From Streptacidiphilus sp041262165 (lineage in GTDB: Bacteria > Actinomycetota > Actinomycetes > Streptomycetales > Streptomycetaceae): DNA of 64,000 nucleotides. The notes beneath the pieces are model-generated. The model searched no databases. It saw nothing but the letters and a program-made list of their open reading frames with translations, and was not told the DNA's origin. Below, piece by piece: positions 7,020 to 15,328 of the stretch. Positions within the stretch are counted from its first letter, which is position 1. Each line of letters starts with the position of its first letter. The stretch spans positions 1 to 64,000 of the forward strand of contig NZ_JBGCBY010000032.1 in NCBI RefSeq assembly GCF_041262165.1, in the 5' to 3' direction. Both the position numbers and the translations under genes were made by a program.

Positions 7020-9662
7020 TCACTGGACGTAGCAGACCTTGGCCTGACCGGGGATGGGGTCGCCGAACACCGTGTTGTCGCAGGGGGTGCCGCCGTTGAA
7101 GGTGCCGTAGAAGTACTGCCCGCCGGCGCCGTAAGCGACCTCGTGGGTACCGGTCGAGGCGCAGTTGCTGCCCTCGGCGGCGCAGGCGGTCCAGGTCGTC
7201 GCGGTCGGCGGAGGACCCACCAGGTAGCACGCCTTCGCTGTGCCGGGCGTCGGGTCGCCGAACAGCGCGTTGCTGCAGGACGCCCCGTTGGTTGCGGTGG
7301 TGTAGGCGAACGTGCCCTGGGCGCCGTAGGCCACGGTGGCCGTCCCGGCGAAGGAGCACGTCCCGTTCTCCGTCGAGCACTGCGCCCAGATGTCCGTGGC
7401 GGGGGGTGACGCCTCGACGTAGCAGGCCTTGGCGGTTCCTGACACCGGGTCACCGAACACCGCGGCGTTGCAGGCGGTCCCGTTGGTGGCAGTGAGGTAG
7501 TGGAACGCGCCCCGGGCTCCGAACGCCACGGTGCTCGTCCCGGTGAAGGAGCAGGTGCCGTTCTCGTCTGCGCACTGGGTCCAGGTACCCGGCAGGGCCT
7601 GGTACTGGGTAGGGGCGATGGTGCCGGTGGCGGGGTAGCCGACGGTGTAGGAGCCCGCCGGTACACCGCGGAGGTAGATGTAGGTCGCGTCCTGGTCGGC
7701 GCCGGCGATGCCGGCGGTGGCAGTGAAGGAGCTTCCGTTCCAGACGACGGCGCCGTTGACCGTCACCACATGGTCCTGCCCGAACCGGGGGACGGCGATC
7801 ACGCCGGTCGATCCGGTGTCGGTGGAGCTGTCGACCTGCATGCTGAAGTTGCCCGCAGCGGGGTGGTCGTAGGTGACATGGACGGACTTGCCGGCCGCGA
7901 AGGTCAGGGTGCCCTCGACATGGGTGAGGTCGCCGGAGTGCGGAACCACCTGGTAGGTGGCACCGGCTGCGGTGGTCCGCGCGATGCCGAGCACGTCCGT
8001 GGTCAGGGCGCCGGTCGGCCCGGTCGACCAGCCGTGCGCCATGCTGGTGAACGAGCCCGGATAGGCGGACAGGGATCCGTCGGCGCCGTACCCCTCCCAG
8101 AACGTGCTTCCGGTGCCGATGGGCGAGTTGAGCATGAAGCCCCACTCGGAGCGGATGAGGTTCAACGCGTTGGTGTCGTCGGCGGCGGCGAAGTGTGCGT
8201 ACACCTCCATGGAGCCGGCGAAGGGTGAGATGTTGCCGTTGAACTCCGGGGTCTGCGCGCCCAGGCTGCTCCAGTTGCCGCGCAGGTAGGCGGCGATGCT
8301 CGTGGCCTGGGCCGGGGAGGGGACGACTCCGTACCAGACGGCCAGGGAGTTGCCGTCCTGCGGGTGCAGGGAACTGCTGGGATTGTCCCGGTAGGCCCCG
8401 GTGCTCGCGTCCCACAGCCGCGCGTTGATCTGGGTCCGCAATGCGGCGGCCTCACTGCTGTAGGTGCCGGCCAGTGCGGTGCTGCCCTCGACCTGCGCCA
8501 GCGAGGCGCCGGTCGTCAGCACGCGGTAGAGCATCGCGTTGGCCTCGATGTTCTCACCGCCCTGGTCCCCGCGGGCCCAGTCGTGCGTGCCGGTGACGTC
8601 GAGCAGCCCGTTGCCGTCGACCTTGGCCGTGATGAAGTCGAGGCCGCGCTGGTACTGCGACCAGACGCCGTCGAGCCAGCCCTTGTCGGCCGATTCGAGG
8701 TAGTACGTGGCTGTGCCGATCAGCGTCCACATGTGGTAGGTGTCGGAGCTGTAGAGGTTGAACCCCGGTCCGCCCCAGGGGAGTTCCCCGGACGACTTCT
8801 GGTCCTGGTAGAGCGCGTTCAGCGCGTTGCGGGTCCCGGCCGTGTCGCCGGTGCTGACGTAGGCGGTGGGTGTGGAGATCCCCAGGTCGCCGGACCAGAT
8901 CGAGCGGTCGCGCTTGGCACCGTCCACCAGCACTTCGCTGCCCGAGCCGACCACGCCGTTGTTCTCCCAGCCCGAGGACACCGGAGGATAGACGCGGCCC
9001 TGGGTCGGATCGATGGTGTTCAACTGGACGGTGTAGGCGCCCGCGTACCAGATCCGGTTGAGCAGGGTGTCGTTGGAGTAGAAGTAGTCGGGATAGGCGG
9101 AGGGGTCGGCGGCGCCCGGCGCCGCGGTGAAGTCGAGCGAGACGCCGTTGATGTCGGCCCAGCCGGCCGAGTTGAGGAAGAGCGTCAGGTAGCGGAAGCC
9201 GCCGCGGAGCTTGTCGGTCGGCATGGTGTAGGAGCCGGTGCCCGCTGCGGTGGCGTAGATCGCGCCGTCGGTGCCGCCGGCGGAGTTGTCGCTGCTGGTG
9301 CCGACGTACTGCGGCGACTCGGTGAAGGCCAGTCCGACGCTCTGGTTGGCGTCGCTGGAGCCGGCGAAGTGCAGGGTGACGATGCCGCCGACCTCCTTGC
9401 CGAAGTCCACGGTGACCGCCGAGCCTTTACCGACCAGGCGCGTAGCCTGGCCCGACAGCAGGTTGGCCGGACTGTCGACCGTGCCCGCGATGGTGCGGGC
9501 GGACGTGGGGGACAGGGTCCGGGAGGTGGGGGACAGGTTGTAGGCGCTGCCCGGATCGGTCCCCGTCGCGGCGGCTGCCCGACCGGGCGAACCGAGGGTG
9601 GGGGTGACGAGTAGGGCGGCGCAGGCGCTGAGGGTCAGCGCCAGGCGATACGCGCGATGCAT
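7020..9662 (-). CDS. Secreted GH78-type alpha-L-rhamnosidase with three C-terminal cysteine modules
   Basis: About 880 residues. ATG 9662 follows AGGAG, and a Sec signal peptide covers about residues 1-32. The middle has GH78 hallmarks: 'DGAKRDRSIWSGDLG' at about 247-261 (the acidic catalytic region), a (alpha/alpha)6-barrel-like stretch, 'TFWEGYG' and 'HGWSTGPTGALTTDVLGI'. Residues about 690-880 are three ~60-residue modules of the form W..C..ENG.C.F.G...VA.GA.G........C....FGDP..G..K.CY. The same modules are found three times in the neighbouring chitinase. They probably bind polysaccharide and may be disulfide-bonded. It likely removes terminal rhamnose from plant or cell-wall glycans outside the cell; the exact sugar is inferred. 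Confidence 0.87.
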   Translation of the reverse strand: MHRAYRLALTLSACAALLVTPTLGSPGRAAAATGTDPGSAYNLSPTSRTLSPTSARTIAGTVDSPANLLSGQATRLVGKGSAVTVDFGKEVGGIVTLHFAGSSDANQSVGLAFTESPQYVGTSSDNSAGGTDGAIYATAAGTGSYTMPTDKLRGGFRYLTLFLNSAGWADINGVSLDFTAAPGAADPSAYPDYFYSNDTLLNRIWYAGAYTVQLNTIDPTQGRVYPPVSSGWENNGVVGSGSEVLVDGAKRDRSIWSGDLGISTPTAYVSTGDTAGTRNALNALYQDQKSSGELPWGGPGFNLYSSDTYHMWTLIGTATYYLESADKGWLDGVWSQYQRGLDFITAKVDGNGLLDVTGTHDWARGDQGGENIEANAMLYRVLTTGASLAQVEGSTALAGTYSSEAAALRTQINARLWDASTGAYRDNPSSSLHPQDGNSLAVWYGVVPSPAQATSIAAYLRGNWSSLGAQTPEFNGNISPFAGSMEVYAHFAAADDTNALNLIRSEWGFMLNSPIGTGSTFWEGYGADGSLSAYPGSFTSMAHGWSTGPTGALTTDVLGIARTTAAGATYQVVPHSGDLTHVEGTLTFAAGKSVHVTYDHPAAGNFSMQVDSSTDTGSTGVIAVPRFGQDHVVTVNGAVVWNGSSFTATAGIAGADQDATYIYLRGVPAGSYTVGYPATGTIAPTQYQALPGTWTQCADENGTCSFTGTSTVAFGARGAFHYLTATNGTACNAAVFGDPVSGTAKACYVEASPPATDIWAQCSTENGTCSFAGTATVAYGAQGTFAYTTATNGASCSNALFGDPTPGTAKACYLVGPPPTATTWTACAAEGSNCASTGTHEVAYGAGGQYFYGTFNGGTPCDNTVFGDPIPGQAKVCYVQ

Positions 9663-9770
9663 GGGGGTCTCCTGGATGGCGGACACGGGGAAGGGCTCAG
9701 CGCACGCTCGCGGTGGGGGCCGTCGAGCGGCGGGGTTGGATCCGAACATGTCCGGCCTTCCTCATGGGGG

Positions 9771-9799
9771 CGGTGGACGGAGCAGGGCTCCGTCCACCG
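9771..9799 (-). terminator. Hairpin terminator after the chitinase gene
   Basis: CGGTGGACGGAG (9771-9782) is complementary to CTCCGTCCACCG (9788-9799) with a five-base loop. It lies about 85 bases beyond the chitinase stop and before the rhamnosidase start, so the two glycosidase genes look like separate transcripts. Confidence 0.7.
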
Positions 9800-9883
9800 G
9801 AGGGGGTTCGACGGCGGTGTGTAACGATTCATTGTCCTTGCGTTGCACGCCACCGGTGGGATTGCGTGTCCGCCGTTCCCTCG

Positions 9884-11503
9884 CTACTGCACGAAGCAAC
9901 TCTTCGCGGTCCCCGGAATGGGATCGCCGAATACGGCATTGCTGCACCCGGTCGAGTCGGTGACGGTCCGGTAGTAGTACTGCCCACCGGCTCCGTAGGC
10001 GACCTCATGCTGACCGGAAAAGGAACACGTTCCATTCTCGGCGGCACAGGAGGTCCAGTTGGTGAACGACGGCGGGGCCGCTGTCAGATAGCACGATTTG
10101 ACGGCGCCCGGCGCCGGATCCCCGAAGACGGCGTTGGTGCAGGCGGCGCCATTCGGCAACGTGGCGTAGTTGTACGTGCCGTTGGCTCCGAACGCCACGG
10201 TCATCACACCGGCGAACGAGCAACTGCCGTTCTCGGAGGCGCACGCAGTCCAGGTGTTCGCCGCCGGCGGCGGGGTCTCGGCGTAGCAGGCCTTCACGGC
10301 GCCGGGCGCGGGGTCCCCGAAGACTCCGGTCGTGCAGGCGGTCGAACTGCCCAGAGTGCCGTAGTTGAACCTGCCGTTGGCGCCGAAGGCCACCGTCTTG
10401 TATCCGTCGATCGCGCAGGTCCCGTTCTCGGCCGCGCACTGCGTCCAGGTTCCGGGCAGTGCCCCACCGGTGCCGCCCGTACTGCCGCCTCCCGAGGTGA
10501 ACGGTTGGAAGGTCCGGGCGAAGTCACCGGTGCCCTGGCTCAGCCCGCTGCAGGTCCCGGAGGCCGTGGTCGATCCGGGGCAACCGCCGTTGTCGCGGTT
10601 CTCGTCCCAGTACGACAGCAGGGCGATGCCCTTGGACGCGTCGTAGCTTTCGACGCTGGTCGCGTCGGCGAGGGTGAACACCTCGCCCGCGCTGTCGTTC
10701 TGACCGATCATCGGCGTATTGCCGAGCTTCCCGTACGCTGCGGCCACGGAGATGCCGAAGGCGTTGGCGACCTGGCCGGCTGCGGCGTCCACAGCCTGGT
10801 TGGCCGCGTTGCCCATCTCGACGCCGGAGGCCCCGTAGTCCATCGTCATCAGGTTGACGACGTCGGGCGTGAAACCGTTGGCGCGCGCATTGCTGAGCAG
10901 GCTGAGTCCGTCGCCGCTGAGGCCACCGGAGGTGGCCGGCACGGTGAAGGAGAGCGACAGCCCACGGCCGTTGGCGCCTGCCCAGGTACGCACCTCGGCC
11001 AGCGCCTTGTCGCGGCGGTCGATACCGGCGGCGTTGGTCAGGGATGCCGCCTCGATGTCGAAGTCGAGGTGCGACAGGTTGAAGGTGGTGACCACCGACT
11101 CGATCTGGGCCGCCGCCGCCTCAGGAGTGGCACAGGAGTCGCCGATCTCGGTCAGCGCGGAGTCGGCGCCGTAGCCGCCGAAGGACACGGAGACGTCGCC
11201 GCCCAGAGCACGGAGGTTGTCGATCTGCGTCTGCAGGGCGGCCTGCCCGCCTATCGACCACTGACAGCCGGGCCCGTCGACGAAGGCGATCGTGAAGAAC
11301 TTGGTGCCATAGGAATTCGCCGCGTCGGTGAGGCTCACATTGCCCGACCAGGTGTCCACGTACGGAGCGAACACGTGAGCCGGCCAGGCGTTGGGAGCCG
11401 AGGCGGCGAGCGCCGGCGGTGCGCTGGTGAATCCGGAAAGTGCGACAGCTCCGATCACCCCCAGCGCGGATAATACGGAGACGAACTTTGAGCGTGCAGA
11501 CAT
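9884..11503 (-). CDS. Secreted GH18 chitinase with three C-terminal cysteine modules
   Basis: A 539-residue protein starting at ATG 11503 behind GGAAGAAG. Residues 1-34 form a signal peptide. The GH18 barrel contains 'GGDVSVSFGGYG' (about 101-112) and 'SHLDFDIEAAS' (about 144-154). The catalytic glutamate (E151) and two aspartates (D147, D149) of the DxxDxDxE motif are kept, while the first aspartate is replaced by serine (S144). A linker leads to three modules (about 352-539) equivalent to those of the GH78 enzyme. A DasR-type site stands 130 bases upstream, so induction by N-acetylglucosamine or chitin breakdown products is likely. Confidence 0.9.
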   Translation of the reverse strand: MSARSKFVSVLSALGVIGAVALSGFTSAPPALAASAPNAWPAHVFAPYVDTWSGNVSLTDAANSYGTKFFTIAFVDGPGCQWSIGGQAALQTQIDNLRALGGDVSVSFGGYGADSALTEIGDSCATPEAAAAQIESVVTTFNLSHLDFDIEAASLTNAAGIDRRDKALAEVRTWAGANGRGLSLSFTVPATSGGLSGDGLSLLSNARANGFTPDVVNLMTMDYGASGVEMGNAANQAVDAAAGQVANAFGISVAAAYGKLGNTPMIGQNDSAGEVFTLADATSVESYDASKGIALLSYWDENRDNGGCPGSTTASGTCSGLSQGTGDFARTFQPFTSGGGSTGGTGGALPGTWTQCAAENGTCAIDGYKTVAFGANGRFNYGTLGSSTACTTGVFGDPAPGAVKACYAETPPPAANTWTACASENGSCSFAGVMTVAFGANGTYNYATLPNGAACTNAVFGDPAPGAVKSCYLTAAPPSFTNWTSCAAENGTCSFSGQHEVAYGAGGQYYYRTVTDSTGCSNAVFGDPIPGTAKSCFVQ

Positions 11504-12043
11504 GTTTATCTTCTTCCGGTACGAGTGGTCGGTATCCGGCCCTCGACGCGATCCAGGCGCGGTCCGCCTCCGGCGGGCGCCAGCCAAGGCCGCGGAACCT
11601 CCACTATGAATCGATTCAAGCGACGCACGCCATTGGTTTAGACCAAGTGGCGTGTGAGGTATTAGAGAAGCAGCCTTGACGAGGACAGTCAAGATGCCTG
11701 GACGAGCGAGGAGGCGCGCATCGTCGCGGCTCTCCGGGAGGGCGCATCGGTGCGGAGCCCCCGATCGCGCGCATCTCCTCGCGCAAGTCGCCTTCCACCG
11801 GAGCGTCGTCGACGTCCTGGACGGCCGGGCCTTCACGCGGAGCACAGCTCACGGTGCCCCCGCGGTCCGCCAGGAGGTCCAGATCATGGCGTCGCCGCTG
11901 ATGGGGGGGAGGGTGCTGGCAGTACTGGCTGCATCGACGACGTCCAGTGCCCACGCGTGGCTGCTCCTCGCCCCGTGGACGCGGTTTTGCCGGATCGGCA
12001 ACGGGAGTGGCGTGACCGGGACGCGATGGGCCACGGTGGGCCC
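11504..12043. other. Divergent promoter region of the chitinase and a methyltransferase
   Basis: About 540 bases between starts at 11503 and 12044. Apart from the DasR-like site at 11633-11646 I see no gene or other clear element; the open frames here lack ribosome sites and domain content. Confidence 0.5.
11633..11646. promoter_or_regulatory. DasR-responsive element (dre) upstream of the chitinase
   Basis: TTGGTTTAGACCAA matches the known dre consensus built on TGGTCTAGACCA, with one changed base inside the core and near-perfect dyad symmetry. DasR, the GntR-type repressor of N-acetylglucosamine and chitin metabolism, binds such sites in front of Streptomyces chitinase genes. Position (130 bases before the chitinase ATG) supports function. 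Confidence 0.72.
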
Positions 12044-12724
12044 GTGACCGACAACATTGCAGCAGGATCGCCCCTGTCCGACGCTCCCTCGCCTGCCGAC
12101 GGATACGTCGGAGACCCCGCGGTGCGGGCGGAGTGGGACAGCCGGTACGCCGACCGGCAGCAACTGTGGAGCGGCCGGCCCAACGGTGCGCTTGTGGCCG
12201 AGGTCGCCGGGCTCACACCCGGGCGTGTGCTCGACGTCGGCTGTGGCGAGGGCGCGGACGCCGTCTGGCTCGCGCGCGGCGGCTGGGACGTGACCGCGCT
12301 CGAGGTCTCGAGTGTGGCGCTGGAGCGGGCGGCCGGGCACGCGCGGGACGCCGGCCTCGCCGTTCGCTGGGTGCACGCCGGACTGGCGGAGGCGGCGCTC
12401 CCGTCGGCGTCCTTCGATCTGGTCTCCGCGCAGTACCCCGCCTTGCTGCGCACCCCCGACGCCGCGGCCGAGCGAGCGCTGCTCGCGGCTGTCGCCCCCG
12501 GCGGCGTGCTACTGCTCGTGCACCACGCGGGAATGGACACCCAGCAGGCGCACGACAGCGGCTTCGACCCGGCGGACTACGTCTGGCCTCCGATGGTCGC
12601 CGCGCTGCTCAACGACGACTGGGAGGTGGAGGTGGACGAGCAGCGGCCTCGCGTCGCCCCCGACGGCGGCGCCGGCGCGCACCACACCGACGACCTGGTG
12701 CTGCGCGCGCGCCGGCTGCGCTGA
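12044..12724 (+). CDS. Class I SAM-dependent methyltransferase
   Basis: About 226 residues. A SAM-binding motif I 'VLDVGCGEGADAVWLARGGW' occurs near residue 60 and is followed by 'VTALEVS', the usual acidic end of strand beta-2. The early part 'EWDSRYADRQQLWSGRPN' is typical of the UbiE/SmtA-like small methyltransferases that include tellurite-resistance-like and thiopurine-like members. GTG 12044 and ATG 12026 are both possible starts; the former fits homologues better. The substrate is unknown. It stands alone between the chitinase promoter and a noncoding stretch. Confidence 0.8.
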   Translation: MTDNIAAGSPLSDAPSPADGYVGDPAVRAEWDSRYADRQQLWSGRPNGALVAEVAGLTPGRVLDVGCGEGADAVWLARGGWDVTALEVSSVALERAAGHARDAGLAVRWVHAGLAEAALPSASFDLVSAQYPALLRTPDAAAERALLAAVAPGGVLLLVHHAGMDTQQAHDSGFDPADYVWPPMVAALLNDDWEVEVDEQRPRVAPDGGAGAHHTDDLVLRARRLR

Positions 12725-13030
12725 GACCCTCCGCGCGCAATCTGCGGCCACGTCTCCATGTGCCTTGAGCCGTTTGGCAACCCGGGACGGACAACTCCGG
12801 ACAACTCCGAATGCCTGTGCCTTCTGCATGGGCCTGGCACCCGTTGAGCGCGTCGACCGCCAGGAGCAGGCGCGAGGTGAGCCCCGGCTCGTACCCAGGC
12901 CTCACCTGGTGAAAGGTGGGCCCGGTGCACCCTCCTGCCCCCGTCCGGCGCCCGGCAGCACCGGCCGACGGAACGGGCCCCGTCCTGCATCCGCGGATGC
13001 CCGAGGCGGCTCCCAGCGCAACACTTGGAC
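12725..13030. other. Intergenic region, nothing recognised
   Basis: About 300 bases between the methyltransferase stop and the small inverted-repeat element at 13034. No gene, RNA or strong hairpin could be supported. Confidence 0.45.
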
Positions 13031-13033
13031 TTA

Positions 13034-13191
13034 GACCGACCGGCAAATGGAGGGCGGCGTCGCGGGCCGATGGCTCTCGCCCAGACGGCTTCTCCTCAGT
13101 CGCCAGGGCTCCGCCATGGCTCCTTCGTCGGCACCGGCTGGACTCGGCCCTCGACCCGCTCCTTCTTCCACCCTCCATTTGCCGGTCGGTC
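13034..13191. mobile_element. 158-bp MITE with perfect 21-bp terminal inverted repeats
   Basis: Bases 13034-13054 are the exact reverse complement of 13171-13191 (21 of 21), beginning GACCGACCGGCAAATGG. The element is flanked by TTA on both sides (13031-13033 and 13192-13194), a plausible 3-bp target duplication of the kind made by IS5-type transposases. The interior has no coding capacity. It ends 31 bases before the amphi-Trp gene and so sits in that gene's promoter region. Confidence 0.75.
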
Positions 13192-13222
13192 TTACCCGAT
13201 GTTCCTGCCGTTGGAGGCAGCC

Positions 13223-13507
13223 ATGAAGGATCTCAAGTTCGAGCAGAAGGACTCGCTGTCGCGCCTTGAGGCCGCGGACAGGCTTTCGGCCCTCGCGGAC
13301 GCGCTGCGGCACGGCGGCAATGCCGAACTGGACCTGGGCCCTGGGACAGTCAGCCTCCGCATCCCTGAGGAACTCCGCAGCGAGATCGAGATCGAGGTCG
13401 GCAACGGGCAGATCGAGCTTGAGATCGAGCTCAAGTGGCCGACCGGACACGTCGATGCTCCACCGCACTCCGCGGCCGGCCCGCAGGACGAGTCCGCACC
13501 GGGCTGA
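13223..13507 (+). CDS. Amphi-Trp domain protein
   Basis: A 94-residue protein starting at ATG 13223, with GGAGG five to six bases upstream. 'MKDLKFEQKDSLSRLEAADR' and the end 'GNGQIELEIELKW' match the small amphi-Trp family, named for alternating hydrophobic residues ending in Trp. Function in the family is poorly known; members are cytoplasmic and often occur near halophile or actinomycete stress genes. The MITE immediately upstream may supply or disrupt its promoter. Confidence 0.75.
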   Translation: MKDLKFEQKDSLSRLEAADRLSALADALRHGGNAELDLGPGTVSLRIPEELRSEIEIEVGNGQIELEIELKWPTGHVDAPPHSAAGPQDESAPG

Positions 13508-13590
13508 GGCTTGGCACGGGTGCTGACCGGCCGCTGATGGAGCGCTCCGATGCGCTCCTGTCCCGGAAATGGCGAACCGCTAGTGGAGTA

Positions 13591-14877
13591 CTACGGTCTG
13601 TCCGGCCGGTCGGTGCCCGGGGCACGGCGGATGAGGCGCCGTTCGGGAATCTCGGCCAGAGTGGTCGGCACAGCGGCCTCTCCTGGCGGTGCGGCCAGCC
13701 GGGGGCCGTAGCGCTCGGCCAGAGGGTCCGCACTGAGCCCGTGTGCCAGGACGCTGAGCAGCACCGTGAACGCGATCACCGTGACCGCCGGCTGTACCGC
13801 GGGTTCGGCCAAGTCTTCCAGCGCGAGGAGTCCGAAGACGACCGACGCCAGTCCACGCGGGCCGAACCAGCCCACGAACACCACGGCGAGGCGGCCGAGA
13901 CCTGTTCGGGCCAGCGCGACCGATACCGGCAGCATCCGGATCACGGTCAGGCTGAGCATCGCATACACCACGGTCTGCCAGGTCAGGGCTTTGAGGGCCG
14001 GCACCACTGCGACCACCCCGAAAGTCAGCCAGACCAGCAGGGACAGCAAAGCGCCGGATTCTTCGACGAAGGGAACCAGCTTCGCCTGCGGGCCGCCCGC
14101 GGCGGTGAACGCCAGGCCACCGGTGAAGGCCGCGATGAACCCGTTGCCGTGCAGCGCCACCGAGGTGGCATAGCAGCACAGTGCCAGACCCAGCACCGCG
14201 GCGCCCGCGAAGCCCTCGGCCACCCAGCCGCGGCCGCGGCCCACCTTGACCAGCCAGCCGCCGCCACCGCCGACCGCGGCCCCGGTCAGCAGGCCCAGCG
14301 CCAGTTCGGCCACCGCCCTCCCCGGCCCGGTGCCGCCGACGTGCTCGACGGTGGACGCCCCTGCGATGGCGACCAGCACGATCGGGGTGGCGATCCCGTC
14401 ATTGAGTCCGCTCTCGACGTTGATCAGCCGTCTGATCCTGGCCGGGACCGCTCGGTTGACCATCACAGCCGCACCCAACGCCGCATCCGTGGGCGCCAGC
14501 GCAGCTCCGACGAGCAGGGCAAGCCAGATGTTGCCCACTCCGGGCAGGATGAATGCGGCCAGCGTGCCCAGGCCGATGGAGAGCGGCAGCCCGATGCCCA
14601 GCAGCCGCAGGCACAGTCCCAGATCCGCCCGCAACTGACGCAGCCCGACCCGGGACGCGTCAGAGAACAGAACCAGCGCCAGCGTCGCTTCGGCCAGTAC
14701 CTTCACCAATTCCGCGCTGGGGGTGATCCCCAGCGGCGCCAGCGGGCCGTGGGTCAGTAGTACGCCCGCGGCAGTGAACACGATCGGCGCGGTCATGTCG
14801 AGGCGCTCCAGCCGCGCCGACAACATCCCCCACACGAAGACCAGTCCGGCGATGATCGCCAGATCCGTGACCGTCAT
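13591..14877 (-). CDS. Na+/H+ (cation:proton) antiporter, CPA1 family
   Basis: About 428 residues with 12 or so hydrophobic segments. Conserved features are 'LVGAALAPTDAALGAAVM' (about 131-148; the P-T-D motif of ion exchange) and 'NVESGLNDGIATPIVL' (about 167-182; the N-D motif). Further segments include 'FGPRGLASVVFGLLAL'. The start is ATG 14877, preceded by GAGGTGA. It should exchange protons for Na+ or K+ across the cytoplasmic membrane. It has no obvious operon partners. Confidence 0.9.
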   Translation of the reverse strand: MTVTDLAIIAGLVFVWGMLSARLERLDMTAPIVFTAAGVLLTHGPLAPLGITPSAELVKVLAEATLALVLFSDASRVGLRQLRADLGLCLRLLGIGLPLSIGLGTLAAFILPGVGNIWLALLVGAALAPTDAALGAAVMVNRAVPARIRRLINVESGLNDGIATPIVLVAIAGASTVEHVGGTGPGRAVAELALGLLTGAAVGGGGGWLVKVGRGRGWVAEGFAGAAVLGLALCCYATSVALHGNGFIAAFTGGLAFTAAGGPQAKLVPFVEESGALLSLLVWLTFGVVAVVPALKALTWQTVVYAMLSLTVIRMLPVSVALARTGLGRLAVVFVGWFGPRGLASVVFGLLALEDLAEPAVQPAVTVIAFTVLLSVLAHGLSADPLAERYGPRLAAPPGEAAVPTTLAEIPERRLIRRAPGTDRPDRP

Positions 14878-15328
14878 CGTTTCACCTCGGGTCGGCTGCT
14901 GCCGCGGCGGCCGGCCGGCCTGAGCGGGTGACCGGTAGGGACAGCCACGAGCCGACGTCTCCCTCTGTGGTGCCCAGCGCACAGGCCGCGGCCTGCGCGG
15001 AATCGCGGACGGCCCGGGGATTCACCGGACGAAACGCGCTACCGGCCCGGCCGGCGGAAGAGCTGTGCACCGACGGCGCCGACCGAGATGCCGGACCGGC
15101 GCACGTGGCGCCGCGCCCGTCGGGTTTGGGTCGTGACGTCATCGGTGATGATGCCTCTTCCTCTGGTCAACACCTGGTCATCAGGAAGGCAGGGCCGCGA
15201 CGGATGGCACAGGTGGAGGAACACGGCAAGGGTGTCCTGAACCAGGTTTGCCGAGCACTCGCGACCAGAGTCAGTGTGCTCGATGGTCTGGACACCCTTG
15301 TAGCCGTGCGGAGTGCGGGTCCTCGGGC
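14878..15328. other. Intergenic region, nothing recognised
   Basis: About 450 bases between the antiporter start and the stop of the ScyD/ScyE-like gene. It must hold the antiporter promoter. Open frames here are short, lack ribosome sites and show no domain. Confidence 0.45.

Noticed and set aside
13025..13222. Coding extension of the amphi-Trp gene to the left
   Set aside because: It would run through the 158-bp inverted-repeat element; GGAGG before ATG 13223 and the family start settle the real N-terminus.
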